Below, in pieces: positions 35,148 through 44,045 of a stretch of DNA of 64,000 bases (the first letter of the stretch is position 1; every line of letters starts with the position of its first letter). The position numbers and the translations under genes are program-made. The DNA comes from Streptosporangium amethystogenes. Lineage in GTDB: Bacteria; Actinomycetota; Actinomycetes; Streptosporangiales; Streptosporangiaceae. The stretch covers positions 124,001-188,000 of the forward strand of contig NZ_JOEQ01000024.1 of the NCBI RefSeq assembly GCF_000721075.1. The letters are read 5' to 3'. Under the pieces are notes generated by a model. The model had not been told where the DNA came from. It worked only from the letters and a program-made list of their open reading frames with translations, and made no database searches.

Positions 35148-35992
35148 CGTCCCTTCGCCTGGCGCTTCTCCAGCCGGGACGCGAGATAGCCCAGCGGGAT
35201 GGTGACCAGAAGGTATGTCACGCCCACGACCAGGATGGGCGTGGCGTTGGCATGGGTCGAGGCCATGTCGTTGCCGAACTTCGTGAGCTCGACGTAGTCA
35301 CCGGAGACGCCGAGGAACAGCACCAGCGAGGAGTCCTTGAGCAGGGAGACGAACTGGTTGGTCGTCGGCGGGATCACGATGCGCACGGCCTGCGGGATGA
35401 CGATGGAGACCATGGCCCGCGTGTACGACATGCCCAGCGAGCGCGCCGCCTCCATCTGCCCCTTGGGCACCGCCTGCAGGCCCGCCCTGAGCGTCTCCGC
35501 CATGTAGGCCGAACCGACGATCGTCAGACCCAGGATGCCCTCGCCGTAGGTGCCGCCCGGTACCTGGAAGCCACTCAGGGCCAGGGGCAGGAACAGGATG
35601 AGCAGGAAGATCAGCAGCGCGGGCAGGCCGCGGAAGATCTCGATGTAGGCGATCGCGATCCACCGATAGGGCCGCACCGACGACATCCGCATCAATGCGA
35701 ACAGCAGACCGAGCAGGAAGGCGAAGAAGAACCCACCGACCGAGTAGATGATGGTGTTCTTCAGCGCGATCGTGAACAGCTCTGGAAGCGTCTTCTCCGC
35801 GACGTCGAGCCTGGCGAAGTTCTTTCCGAGCTCGCCCCACTCGATGGTCAGGGCCAGGAAGACGGCCACGGCCGCCAGTACGACGTACTGGACGGCCCGG
35901 CTGATCTGCTGTCTCTTACGGGGACTGAGCCCACTCCCGGCGGGGGCGTCCCCGCCGGGAGTGGGCTCGGTCGTCGTTGGCTGGTCCGTCAT
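35144..35992 (-). CDS. Polar amino-acid ABC transporter permease
   Basis: A 282-residue HisM/GlnP-type permease: a Pro/Thr-rich cytoplasmic N-terminus, then about five membrane helices from residue 35. The EAA loop reads [20 protein letters not shown] and contacts the ATPase; the family motif [15 protein letters not shown] is present. Only one permease gene is present, so it probably works as a homodimer. Confidence 0.92.
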   Translation of the reverse strand: MTDQPTTTEPTPGGDAPAGSGLSPRKRQQISRAVQYVVLAAVAVFLALTIEWGELGKNFARLDVAEKTLPELFTIALKNTIIYSVGGFFFAFLLGLLFALMRMSSVRPYRWIAIAYIEIFRGLPALLIFLLILFLPLALSGFQVPGGTYGEGILGLTIVGSAYMAETLRAGLQAVPKGQMEAARSLGMSYTRAMVSIVIPQAVRIVIPPTTNQFVSLLKDSSLVLFLGVSGDYVELTKFGNDMASTHANATPILVVGVTYLLVTIPLGYLASRLEKRQAKGR

Positions 35993-35995
35993 CGG

Positions 35996-36859
35996 TTAGC
36001 CGAGCTCCCCGGGCTTCTTACCGAACCACTTGACGAAGATCTGCTCGTAGGTGCCGTCCGCCTTGGCCTCGGTGATCGCGTCGTTGATCGCCTTGAGCAG
36101 GATCGGGTCGGCGCCCTTCTTCAGGCCGACGCCGTACTGCTCGCCGGTGTCGAGGCTGGCGACCAGCTCGAACTTCTCCGCGATCTCGGGCTTCTTCAGC
36201 CAGGTCAGGACGACGGGAAGGTCCTGGACGATCACGTCGACCTGGCCGGACTGCAGACCGAGCAGTTCCTTGGGAGAGTCGGCGAACTCCTTCGGGTCCA
36301 GGCCCTTGCCCTTGACATAGTCGAGGCCCGTGGTCGAGGCCTGGGCGCCGAGCTTGAGGCCCTTGGCCTTGACCTCGTCAAGGGACGCCGCGCCGGCCCC
36401 CTTCTTGGCCAGCAGTGCCTGCGTGGCGTCGAAGTAGGGCTCGGAGAAGTCGATGTTGGCCTTGCGCTCCTCGGTGATCGTCATACCGGCGGCGGCCACG
36501 TCACACTTGCCCGCCGCCATCGCCGCACCGCTCTTGATGACGGCGAAGTCGATGTCGACGATCTCCTGCGTCAGGCCGAGCTTCTTGGCCGCCAGGTCGA
36601 CGATGTCGACGTCGAAGCCGACGACCTTGTCGCCCTCCTTGAACTGGAAGGGCTCGTAGGGCAGGTTGGTGCAGGTGGTCAGCTTGCCTGGGGTGATCAC
36701 CTGCGGGCCGGCCGCGGCCGCGGGAGCGCTTGCCGAGGCACCATCGCTCGGGCTCGCGCTGGTGGTCTCGCCACCACCGCAGGCCGCAAGGCCGAGCGCA
36801 CCGGCGACGACCATGGCGCCCACCGTGAACGCACGACGGGAAACAAAACTTAGGCCCAC
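35996..36859 (-). CDS. Amino-acid ABC transporter substrate-binding lipoprotein
   Basis: GTG 36859 is chosen because AAGGAGG lies 5 bases upstream; the frame is open to 36916. The 287-residue protein has a lipoprotein signal (AFTVGAMVVAGALGLAACGG), a Ser/Ala linker, and a type II binding fold typical of the glutamate/glutamine/cystine group (TNLPYEPFQFKEGDKVVGFDVDI, GMTITEERKANIDFSEPY). First gene of the operon, 3 bases before the permease start. The exact ligand is not readable. Confidence 0.92.
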   Translation of the reverse strand: MGLSFVSRRAFTVGAMVVAGALGLAACGGGETTSASPSDGASASAPAAAAGPQVITPGKLTTCTNLPYEPFQFKEGDKVVGFDVDIVDLAAKKLGLTQEIVDIDFAVIKSGAAMAAGKCDVAAAGMTITEERKANIDFSEPYFDATQALLAKKGAGAASLDEVKAKGLKLGAQASTTGLDYVKGKGLDPKEFADSPKELLGLQSGQVDVIVQDLPVVLTWLKKPEIAEKFELVASLDTGEQYGVGLKKGADPILLKAINDAITEAKADGTYEQIFVKWFGKKPGELG

Positions 36860-37101
36860 AAAGGCCTCCTTACGGTCAAATGTCGCTTCTTTTATGGATA
36901 CCTCAGTGCAGGTCATGCTCCATCACCTGCACAATCGTGCAGATCACCGGTATGACACAATTCGGACAACAACCGTGTCAGGAGCCCCCCCATCCACACC
37001 CTGCTCCCACCGCGGACCGGGATACGAGCACTTGCAGGATCGTCGACACCGGCCGGGCCGGTCGTTGAACTTCGGGGTCCGACTCGGCTACGTTGCCCGA
37101 T

Positions 37102-37656
37102 GTGCGCGCCCCCCTGATCCTGTTCGCCGGTGTCGCTCTCACCGTCACCGTCCTGTCCGGCTGCACCGCGGAAAGACCGGCCGTGTCCGCCTCCGCCTCC
37201 ACCACCCCCACCTACGAACTCCCGCCGCGCCCGGTACGACCGGGCGAGAGCCCCATCAGGGCCGCGCCGGTGACCGACGGCGACACCCGGTTCCAGGTGA
37301 TCGGCCTGCAGAAGGGCCTGAGCGGCTTCTTCGGCAGCCACGCCGAGTGGCAGGCCAAGGGCCAGTACGTGGTCGTACGGATTCTCGTGGAGAACCCCGG
37401 GCGCACCAACTCACGCTTCGACGCCAAGCGGCAGCGGCTCATCACCGCCGACGGCACCGGCCACACGATCGACAAGTTCGCGCAGGCCATCAAGCGCCAG
37501 CCGGACACGCTCCCGCTCGGCGCCCAGGTCAGAATCGAAATGGACCTGTGGTACGACATCCCCGCCGAGGCGAAGGTCGCCGCGATCAGACTGTTCGGCG
37601 ACCCGCCCCTCGGCGTGGGGGGCACCACCGACGGCGTGCAGGTGCCACTGTCCTGA
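37102..37656 (+). CDS. DUF4352-type lipoprotein
   Basis: A 184-residue lipoprotein from GTG 37102 (TTG 37093 is an alternative). The signal ends in the lipobox VLSGC. After a Pro-rich linker, residues 55-184 form a DUF4352-like immunoglobulin fold (GQYVVVRILVENPGRTNSRF, LPLGAQVRIEMDLWYDIP). DUF4352 proteins are extracytoplasmic with unknown partners. Stands alone between two transporter operons. Confidence 0.75.
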   Translation: MRAPLILFAGVALTVTVLSGCTAERPAVSASASTTPTYELPPRPVRPGESPIRAAPVTDGDTRFQVIGLQKGLSGFFGSHAEWQAKGQYVVVRILVENPGRTNSRFDAKRQRLITADGTGHTIDKFAQAIKRQPDTLPLGAQVRIEMDLWYDIPAEAKVAAIRLFGDPPLGVGGTTDGVQVPLS

Positions 37657-37726
37657 GCCTCCCCGACATGAGGTGGGCCCGCCGCGCGTCGGCGCGGCGG
37701 GCCCACCCTGCCGTGAAAGGCACCGC

Positions 37727-38500
37727 TCAGGCCGGCTCCTCCGGCGCGGAGGCGGAGCCGGGAGCACCCGCCGCCTCCTCGACCAGGTCGTGTGCCACTC
37801 CGCCGCCCAGATAGGCGGCCTGCACGGCCGGGTCGTTGAGCAGCTCGTCGGCGGGCGCGCTCTTGACCACCTTCCCGGTCTCCAGGACGTAGGCGCGGTG
37901 GGCCAGTTTCAGCGCCTGCTGGGCGTTCTGTTCCACCAGCAGCACCGTGGTGCCCCGGCGGTTGATCTCCTCGATGATCGAGAAGATCTGCTGCACGATC
38001 AGCGGCGCCAGACCCATCGACGGCTCGTCCAGCAGGAGCAGCTTGGGCTTGGCCATCAGCGCGCGGCCGATGGCGAGCATCTGCTGCTCACCTCCGGACA
38101 TCGTGCCGCCCATCTGGGTCCTGCGCTCCTTCAGGCGGGGGAAGAGCTCGTAGACCTCTTCCAGGTCGGCGCTGAAATCACCCGAGCGGGTGTAGGCGCC
38201 CATGAGCAGGTTGTCCTGCACCGTCATGCCCGGGAACACGCCCCGGCCCTCGGGCGCCTGCCCCAGACCCGCGACGACCCGCTGGTGGCCGGGCATCTTG
38301 CTGATGTCGTTGCCGTCGAAGGTGATGTTCCCCGACGACAGCGGGCGCAGGCCCGAGATCGTCTTCAGGGTGGTGGTCTTGCCCGCCCCGTTCGCCCCGA
38401 TGAGCGTGACGATCTCGCCCTCGTTCACCTCGACCGAGATGCCCTTGAGCGCCTCGATCTTGCCGTAGTGGACATGGATGTCCTTGACCTCAAGAAGCAT
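37727..38500 (-). CDS. livF: Branched-chain amino-acid ABC ATPase LivF
   Basis: A 257-residue ABC ATPase from ATG 38500, overlapping livG by 11 bases. Walker A GANGAGKTTTL, signature MSGGEQQMLAIGRAL, Walker B LLLLDEPSMGLAP and EQNAQQALKLAHRAYVLETG are typical LivF. The C-terminus carries an extra Ala/Pro/Glu-rich ~20 residues. Last gene of the livK-H-M-G-F operon. Confidence 0.94.
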   Translation of the reverse strand: MLLEVKDIHVHYGKIEALKGISVEVNEGEIVTLIGANGAGKTTTLKTISGLRPLSSGNITFDGNDISKMPGHQRVVAGLGQAPEGRGVFPGMTVQDNLLMGAYTRSGDFSADLEEVYELFPRLKERRTQMGGTMSGGEQQMLAIGRALMAKPKLLLLDEPSMGLAPLIVQQIFSIIEEINRRGTTVLLVEQNAQQALKLAHRAYVLETGKVVKSAPADELLNDPAVQAAYLGGGVAHDLVEEAAGAPGSASAPEEPA

Positions 38501-39323
38501 CGGCGGGAGCTCCCAAATACGCCTCGACGACCCGGGGGTCGGTCCGCACCTCGTCCGGCAGGCCATCGGCGATCTTCTGGCCGAAGTCCAGCACCGCGAT
38601 GCGGTCACTGATGCCCATGATGAGGCTCATGTCATGCTCGATGATCAGAATCGTCCGCCCGGCGTCGCGGATGTCCCGGATCAGCTGCTGCAACGCCACC
38701 TTCTCCGCCGGGTTCATTCCGGCGGCGGGCTCGTCCAGCAGCAGTAGCTTCGGGTTGGTCGCCAGGGCGCGGGCGATCTCCAGACGGCGCTGGTCACCGT
38801 AGGGCAGGTTCTTGGCGTGGTCCTGCGCGCGGTGCGAGATGCCGACGAAGTCGAGCAGCTCCATCGCCAGCGCGCGCCCGTCGCGCTCGGCTTTGCGGTG
38901 CCAGGGAAGCCCCAGCGCCACGCTGACCATGCCCGACCTGTGGTGCGCGTCCGCGCCCACCATGACGTTCTCGATGGCCGTCATGTTGTGGAACAGACGG
39001 ATGTTCTGGAACGTGCGGGCGATACCCCGCTTTGTGATCTTGAAGCGCTTGACGCCGCTGATCTTCTCGTCCAGGAAGCGGACCTCGCCTTCGGTCGGCT
39101 GGTAGACCCCGGTCACCACGTTGAAGACCGTGGTCTTGCCGGCGCCGTTCGGACCGATGAGCGCGAAGATCTCCCCTTCCTTGATGGTCAGGTCGACCTC
39201 GCGCAGCGCCGTGACACCGCCGAACCGCATCACGAGGCTCCGCAGCTCCAACATGGTGCGGCCGCTCCGCTCCGCCTGTGCCACCTCCGAGGTCACAGTG
39301 GCCGGATTCACCTCGGCGCTCAC
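38490..39323 (-). CDS. livG: Branched-chain amino-acid ABC ATPase LivG
   Basis: A 277-residue ABC ATPase. Walker A GPNGAGKTTVF, the LivG-specific FQNIRLFHNMTAIENVMVG, signature LPYGDQRRLEIARAL and Walker B LLLLDEPAAGMNP. Its start overlaps the livM stop by 4 bases. Heterodimerises with LivF to drive LivHM. Confidence 0.94.
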   Translation of the reverse strand: MSAEVNPATVTSEVAQAERSGRTMLELRSLVMRFGGVTALREVDLTIKEGEIFALIGPNGAGKTTVFNVVTGVYQPTEGEVRFLDEKISGVKRFKITKRGIARTFQNIRLFHNMTAIENVMVGADAHHRSGMVSVALGLPWHRKAERDGRALAMELLDFVGISHRAQDHAKNLPYGDQRRLEIARALATNPKLLLLDEPAAGMNPAEKVALQQLIRDIRDAGRTILIIEHDMSLIMGISDRIAVLDFGQKIADGLPDEVRTDPRVVEAYLGAPADAS

Positions 39324-40489
39324 TTGGAAGCCACCTCCTCAACCTGCGAATCGGGCCCGGGAACCTCGGCCCCGAGCGTACCCATCCCGCCTGTTCCCTC
39401 CTGCAACTCCGCCTTGCGTTGACGCGACGGCAGCAGTCCCTCCGGACGGAAGATCATCAGCGCCACCAGCACCGCGCCGAAGATCAGCATGCGGTACTCC
39501 TGCAGACCACGGAACCGCTCGGGCAGCCAGGCCACCAGGAAGGCGCCCAACATGACACCCGGCAGGTTGCCCGAACCACCCATGACCACCGCGGCCAGGA
39601 TCGTCGCCGACAGCAGGAACTGGAAGTCGTTCGGGTTGATCGAGATGGACTTCGCCGCCCACAGCACGCCCATCGCGCCACCGATGGAGGCACCGATCGC
39701 GAAGGCGAGCAACTTGAAGCGGAACGTCGGCACGCCCATGACCTCGGCCGCGTCCTCATCCTCACGGATCGCCGCCCAGGCACGTCCGACCCGGCTCTTC
39801 TCCCAGCGCTTCACCAGGATGATCACGATGACGGCCAGCGCGACCAGCAGGTAGTAGTAGGGGTGCGTGTTCAAGTTGCCGTACTTGAAGGGATCCACCC
39901 CGAACACCTCGGAGAAGTTCACCCCGAAGAGACTGAAGTCCTCGATGCTCGGCGGGTGCGGAATGCCGCGGATGCCGTTCGGGCCACCGATCTCGTCGGT
40001 GTTGCGGGCGGTGATACGAATGATCTCACCGAAGCCCAGCGTGACGATCGCCAGATAGTCACCGCGCAACCGCAGCGTCGGAGCGCCCAGCGTGAGACCC
40101 GACAGGGCACAGATCCCGATGCCGACCACCAGGATGAGCCAGAAGTTCCAGCCCAGCCGGGTGCCGATCAGCGCCATCGCGTAACCGCCCACCGCGTAGA
40201 ACGCGACGAAACCCAGGTCGAGCAGACCCGCCTGACCGACCACCACGTTCAGGCCGATCGCCAGGACCACGTACGTCCCGATCGGGAAGAACAGGATGGT
40301 CGCCCAGTCGGTGTAGGGCGACATGATAGGGGCGAGACTCTCCGAGGGCAGTAGCAGCGCCCCGACGATCAGGAGCACGTACAGCACCCAACGCTGCCAG
40401 CCGGGAGTGCTCAGCCAGCGATCGTGCACGGCGTCGCCGAAGCGGCCAAGACCATCGCGGAAACCTGCCAGGGGATTCTTCTGGTTCAT
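39320..40489 (-). CDS. livM: Branched-chain amino-acid ABC permease LivM
   Basis: A 389-residue permease with 8-10 helices and the LivM EAA-like region GRAWAAIREDEDAAEVMGV. A long soluble C-terminus (~40 residues) follows LLPSRQRKAEL. Overlaps livH by 4 bases at its start. Confidence 0.93.
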   Translation of the reverse strand: MNQKNPLAGFRDGLGRFGDAVHDRWLSTPGWQRWVLYVLLIVGALLLPSESLAPIMSPYTDWATILFFPIGTYVVLAIGLNVVVGQAGLLDLGFVAFYAVGGYAMALIGTRLGWNFWLILVVGIGICALSGLTLGAPTLRLRGDYLAIVTLGFGEIIRITARNTDEIGGPNGIRGIPHPPSIEDFSLFGVNFSEVFGVDPFKYGNLNTHPYYYLLVALAVIVIILVKRWEKSRVGRAWAAIREDEDAAEVMGVPTFRFKLLAFAIGASIGGAMGVLWAAKSISINPNDFQFLLSATILAAVVMGGSGNLPGVMLGAFLVAWLPERFRGLQEYRMLIFGAVLVALMIFRPEGLLPSRQRKAELQEGTGGMGTLGAEVPGPDSQVEEVASK

Positions 40490-41454
40490 GCGCGCGCCTG
40501 CTGGAGTGATTCACCGAGGATTCCGGTGGGGCGGAACATCAGGACCAAGACGAGGATGGTGAAGGAGATCACGTGCTTCCAGTCGGACCCGAAGAAGATG
40601 GCTCCGTAGTTCTCCACCAGCCCCAGCGTGATTCCACCTACCAGGGCGCCACGCAGGTTGCCGATGCCACCCAGGACCGCCGCGGTGAACGCCTTGATAC
40701 CGAAGAGGAATCCGACAAAGTAGTGCGTGTTCTCGTACGAGATCAGATAGAGGGCACCCGCCACACCGGCCATGCCGCCGCCGATGAGGAAGGTCATCCG
40801 GACGATCCTGTTGATGTCGACGCCCATCAGCACGGCCGCCTCGGGGTTCTGCGCGGTGGCGCGAATACCCCGGCCGATCTTCGAGCGGTTCACCAGGGCG
40901 TCCAGCGCGATCATCATGCCGATCGCCGCGAGGATAACGAATATCTGGTCGATCCGGACGGGGTGCCCGAAGATCGAGAAAAGCTCGCTCCGCTCCATCA
41001 GCCGGGGCAGAGCCATCTGGATACGCCCCTGCTCCGGACGGTTGAAGACCTCCGGGATCACCAGGAGCGCGAACAGCTCCTGAAGGAAGATCGAGGCGCC
41101 GATGGCCGAGATCAGCGCCGCCAGCCGGGACGCGCCGCGCTTGCGCAGCGGCCGGTAGGCGATCCGCTCCAGCGCGATCGCGGTACCCGCCGAGGCGAGC
41201 ATGCCGGCCAGGATCATCGCCACCACGACACCGACCAGCGCGATGCCGGTGAGCGGAGAGTTGATACCGAACACGAACGGCACCAGCATCGCACCGAACG
41301 TACCGATCATGAAAACTTCTGAATGCGCGAAGTTGATCAGCCGCAGCACGCCGTACACCATGGTGTAGCCGAGCGCGATCAGGGCGTAGATCGAGCCGAA
41401 GGCCAGGCCGTCGATCGTCGCCGGCCAGAACTGATTGATGAAGTCATTGAGCAC
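40486..41454 (-). CDS. livH: Branched-chain amino-acid ABC permease LivH
   Basis: A 322-residue permease from GTG 41454. The family N-terminus GLAFGSIYALIALGYTMVYG, the loop GRGIRATAQNPEAAVLMGVD (ATPase contact) and the end RPTGILGES are clear. Separated from livK by 158 bases that hold a strong hairpin, so it is likely transcribed at a lower level than the binding protein. Confidence 0.94.
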   Translation of the reverse strand: MLNDFINQFWPATIDGLAFGSIYALIALGYTMVYGVLRLINFAHSEVFMIGTFGAMLVPFVFGINSPLTGIALVGVVVAMILAGMLASAGTAIALERIAYRPLRKRGASRLAALISAIGASIFLQELFALLVIPEVFNRPEQGRIQMALPRLMERSELFSIFGHPVRIDQIFVILAAIGMMIALDALVNRSKIGRGIRATAQNPEAAVLMGVDINRIVRMTFLIGGGMAGVAGALYLISYENTHYFVGFLFGIKAFTAAVLGGIGNLRGALVGGITLGLVENYGAIFFGSDWKHVISFTILVLVLMFRPTGILGESLQQARA

Positions 41455-41541
41455 TAGGGTTTACCACTTCTAGCGGGGGTCGCCTGCACTTCCGGGTAGC
41501 ACACCGCCTCCAGCAGAACCTCGTGGACTCTCTGGAAGTAC

Positions 41542-41580
41542 GTGAGAAGCGGGAACGCACTGCGCGTTCCCGCTCCTCAC
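41542..41580 (-). terminator. Hairpin between livK and livH (attenuator/stabiliser)
   Basis: A perfect 10-bp stem GCGGGAACGC (41549-41558) with GCGTTCCCGC (41564-41573), extended by GTGAG/CTCAC after a small internal loop. No T-tract. Its place inside the operon, after the binding-protein gene, suggests partial termination or protection of the livK 3' end. Confidence 0.65.
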
Positions 41581-41612
41581 GCGCCGACTACCTAATCTCC
41601 TTCAGCGCCGGA

Positions 41613-42815
41613 CTAACCCAGCTTGGCCTCGTTGGCCTTGCCCAGCAGGCCGATCGCGCCATCCTTGACCTGGTAGATGTAGATGTCCTTCGCCGAGACC
41701 TCACCGTTGGCCTCGAACTTGACCTGCTTGGAGACACCCGCGAAGTCCACCGTGGCGATGAACTCGTTGATCTTCTCGGCCGTGGTGTTGCCCGCCTTGA
41801 TCGCCTCGACGAAGACCGTCGCGGCGTCGTAACCCTCGGCCGCGTAGATGGCCGGGTCCGCGCTGTAGGCGGCCTTGTAGGAGTCGGCGAACGCCTTCAC
41901 CTTGGCGTCGGTCACATCCGGGGTCGCGATGTAGCACGGGCAACCGACCAGCGCGCCCTCGGCGTTCGCGGCACCGGCGCCGTCGATCAGACCCTTGTCC
42001 AGCGAACCGTCACCGGACAGGAACTTCGCGTCCTTGACACCCTTGTCGCGGAGCTGCTTGAGCAGGTTGCCGCCCGCGGCGTAGTAACCACCAAAGAAGA
42101 TCGCGTCAGGCTTGGCGGCCGCGACCTTGTTCACCACCGAGGAGAAGTCGCTCTCGGTCGGGTCAAGCGAGTCGGTCGTCAGCTTCACGCTCTTGGCCTC
42201 AAGCGCGCTCTTGACCGCGTCGGCCAGCGGCTTGCCGTACTCGGACTTGTCGTCGATGACGAAAACGTGCTTCGCGGCGAGACCCGTCGCGATGAAGTCA
42301 CCGATACCGGGACCCTGAACGTTGTCACTCGGCAGCACGCGGTGCCAGTACTTCCAGCCGTTCGCCGACAGCGCGGCGTTGGTGGCGGACGCCGAGACGC
42401 TCGGCAGCTTCGCCTCCTCCAGCACCGGCGCCACCTGGGCGGACTCACCGGAGAACGCGGGACCGATCAGACCGACGATCTTGTCGGTCTTGATAGCCTG
42501 CTGGGCCAGGGCGACCGCCTTCGACGGGTCCGCCTGGCTGTCGTACTCGACCAGCTCGATCTTCACAGCCGGGTTGGTCTTGTTGTACTCGTTGATGACG
42601 AGCTTCGCACCGTTCCGGGGGGGAATCACGATGCCGGCATTGGCACCGGTCAGGTCCCCCATGAAGCCGAGCTTGATGGTACCGGGGGCGGCAGCACTGG
42701 AGCCACCCTCAGCCGGCGTGGCTTCCGTACCACCGTCACCGCAGGCAGCGAGACCGAGGGTGAGCGCCACACCGGCGGCAAGCACTCCACCGAGGCGTGC
42801 AGTCTTAGGCCGCAA
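41613..42815 (-). CDS. livK: Branched-chain amino-acid binding lipoprotein LivK/LivJ-type
   Basis: A 400-residue type I periplasmic-binding-fold lipoprotein from TTG 42815, with GAAAGGAAGG 5 bases upstream. Signal LAAGVALTLGLAACGDG, then a Ser/Ala linker and the domain opening IKLGFMGDLTGANAGIVIPP. FSGESAQVAPVLEEAKLPSV and YDAATVFVEAIKAG are typical of Leu/Ile/Val-binding proteins. First gene of the operon. The 308 bases upstream to the regulator gene hold no other gene. Confidence 0.93.
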   Translation of the reverse strand: MRPKTARLGGVLAAGVALTLGLAACGDGGTEATPAEGGSSAAAPGTIKLGFMGDLTGANAGIVIPPRNGAKLVINEYNKTNPAVKIELVEYDSQADPSKAVALAQQAIKTDKIVGLIGPAFSGESAQVAPVLEEAKLPSVSASATNAALSANGWKYWHRVLPSDNVQGPGIGDFIATGLAAKHVFVIDDKSEYGKPLADAVKSALEAKSVKLTTDSLDPTESDFSSVVNKVAAAKPDAIFFGGYYAAGGNLLKQLRDKGVKDAKFLSGDGSLDKGLIDGAGAANAEGALVGCPCYIATPDVTDAKVKAFADSYKAAYSADPAIYAAEGYDAATVFVEAIKAGNTTAEKINEFIATVDFAGVSKQVKFEANGEVSAKDIYIYQVKDGAIGLLGKANEAKLG

Positions 42816-43123
42816 GGTTGCCTTCCTTTCGCCCGTTCCCTCGTCAGGACCGGGTTCACAGATGCCCTTCCCTGGCGGGTGGCCAGGGGGTTGTGTCGGT
42901 TAGTACAGCCAGCCGATGTCACGGGTCGATACAGGACGGCCCGCCGTTACCGTTTCTTTATAACACCGATCCTTTTCGGCTATCAGCCGCAAAAGCCGTG
43001 GTCACTGGCAACCTCGCCACCCCCACGGCCATCGCCCCGGCCCTCAGACAAGCCCACATCGCCTCCCCCGCGAGCCACACCCCCGACAGGCACAGGCTTC
43101 CAGAAACAGGCGGAGAGTCCGAT

Positions 43124-43738
43124 TCAGGGCTCCTCCGCCCCCATCTCGGCGCCGCCCCCACCCCGGTCCGCGTCCGCGACCACGAGCTGCGCGACCTGCC
43201 GCATACTCAGCCTGCGATCCATCGACGCCTTCTGAATCCACCGGAACGACTGCGGCTCACTCCACCCGTGCCGCTCCATCAGCAGACCCTTCGCCCGCTC
43301 CACCAGCTTGCGCGTCTCCAACCGCTCGGAGAGCGTCCCGACCTCCCGCTCCAGCGCGGCGATCTCCTGGTGCCTGCTGACCGCCATCTCGATCGCCGGC
43401 ACCAGATCCGACTTCGTGAACGGCTTCACCAGGTACGCCATCGCACCGGCGTCCCTCGCCCGCTCCACCAGGTCACGCTGCGAGAAGGCCGTGAGAATGA
43501 GACACGGCGCGATCCGCTGCGACACGATCTGCTCGGCCGCCGAGATCCCGTCCAGGATGGGCATCTTCACATCCAGGATCACCAGGTCGGGCCGCTGCTC
43601 CATCGCCAGCTTGACCGCCGACTCCCCGTCCCCGGCCTCCGCGACGACCTCGTATCCTTCTTCCTCTAGCATCTCCTTGAGGTCGAGACGGATCAGTGCT
43701 TCATCTTCCGCGATCACCACTCGCCGCTGCGTACTCAC
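43124..43738 (-). CDS. pdtaR: ANTAR-domain response regulator (PdtaR-like)
   Basis: A 204-residue regulator from GTG 43738. The receiver domain spans residues 5-120 with the acidic pair Glu11-Asp12, phosphoacceptor Asp56 (LVILDVKMP), the switch Thr (LTAFS) and Lys (LVKPF). A coiled linker joins it to an ANTAR RNA-binding domain (RKLVERAKGLLMERHGWSEP). ANTAR proteins bind tandem hexaloop RNA hairpins to prevent termination. It strongly resembles mycobacterial PdtaR (Rv1626). The cognate kinase is not in the window. Confidence 0.9.
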   Translation of the reverse strand: MSTQRRVVIAEDEALIRLDLKEMLEEEGYEVVAEAGDGESAVKLAMEQRPDLVILDVKMPILDGISAAEQIVSQRIAPCLILTAFSQRDLVERARDAGAMAYLVKPFTKSDLVPAIEMAVSRHQEIAALEREVGTLSERLETRKLVERAKGLLMERHGWSEPQSFRWIQKASMDRRLSMRQVAQLVVADADRGGGGAEMGAEEP

Positions 43739-43814
43739 GAGCAAGAGAGTACCGACGTCCGCTAGATTGGGACCACGCGAGTTGCCGAGAGCGATCTACT
43801 TCTAGGTAAGCTCT

Positions 43815-43852
43815 TAGCTGGCACAGCAGAATCTAGCTGGCACAGCAGAATC
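43815..43852. repeat. Perfect 19-bp direct tandem repeat upstream of the tRNA
   Basis: TAGCTGGCACAGCAGAATC occurs twice back to back (43815-43833, 43834-43852), 19 bases before the tRNA. TCCGGA-CAAG-TCCGGA follows immediately (43851-43866). Possibly a duplicated promoter or regulator site. Confidence 0.85.
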
Positions 43853-43871
43853 CGGACAAGTCCGGAAATAT

Positions 43872-43945
43872 GCCCCGATAGACCAATCGGCAGAGTCGAT
43901 GGACTCAAAATCCATTCAGTGTGGGTTCGAATCCCACTCGGGGCA
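43872..43945 (+). tRNA. tRNA with anticodon CAA (Leu) and short variable loop
   Basis: A 74-base cloverleaf. Acceptor GCCCCGA/TCGGGGC, D arm GAC-CAATCGGCAGA-GTC, anticodon stem ATGGA/TCCAT with loop CTCAAAA (anticodon CAA), T arm GTGGG-TTCGAAT-CCCAC, discriminator A. No CCA is encoded. The CAA anticodon and A73 point to leucine (TTG codons), but the variable region is only five bases (TCAGT) instead of the long arm of normal leucine tRNAs. The ANTAR gene is divergent upstream. Confidence 0.85.
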
Positions 43946-43951
43946 CAGTCA

Positions 43952-43984
43952 GCTGAGCCGGTCGACGAGATCGACCGGCTCAGC
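43952..43984 (+). terminator. Terminator of the tRNA gene
   Basis: A perfect 14-bp stem GCTGAGCCGGTCGA (43952-43965), loop CGAGA, complement 43971-43984, 6 bases after the tRNA and followed by CACTTTC. Confidence 0.85.
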
Positions 43985-44045
43985 CACTTTCAACGCGATC
44001 TGTAGTTACCCGAAAACTGTCGGTAGCGCTTGGCATGGTGGTCCC

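Noticed and set aside
43815-43852. Short direct repeats considered as a CRISPR array
   Set aside because: Only two abutting copies with no spacer and no cas genes.
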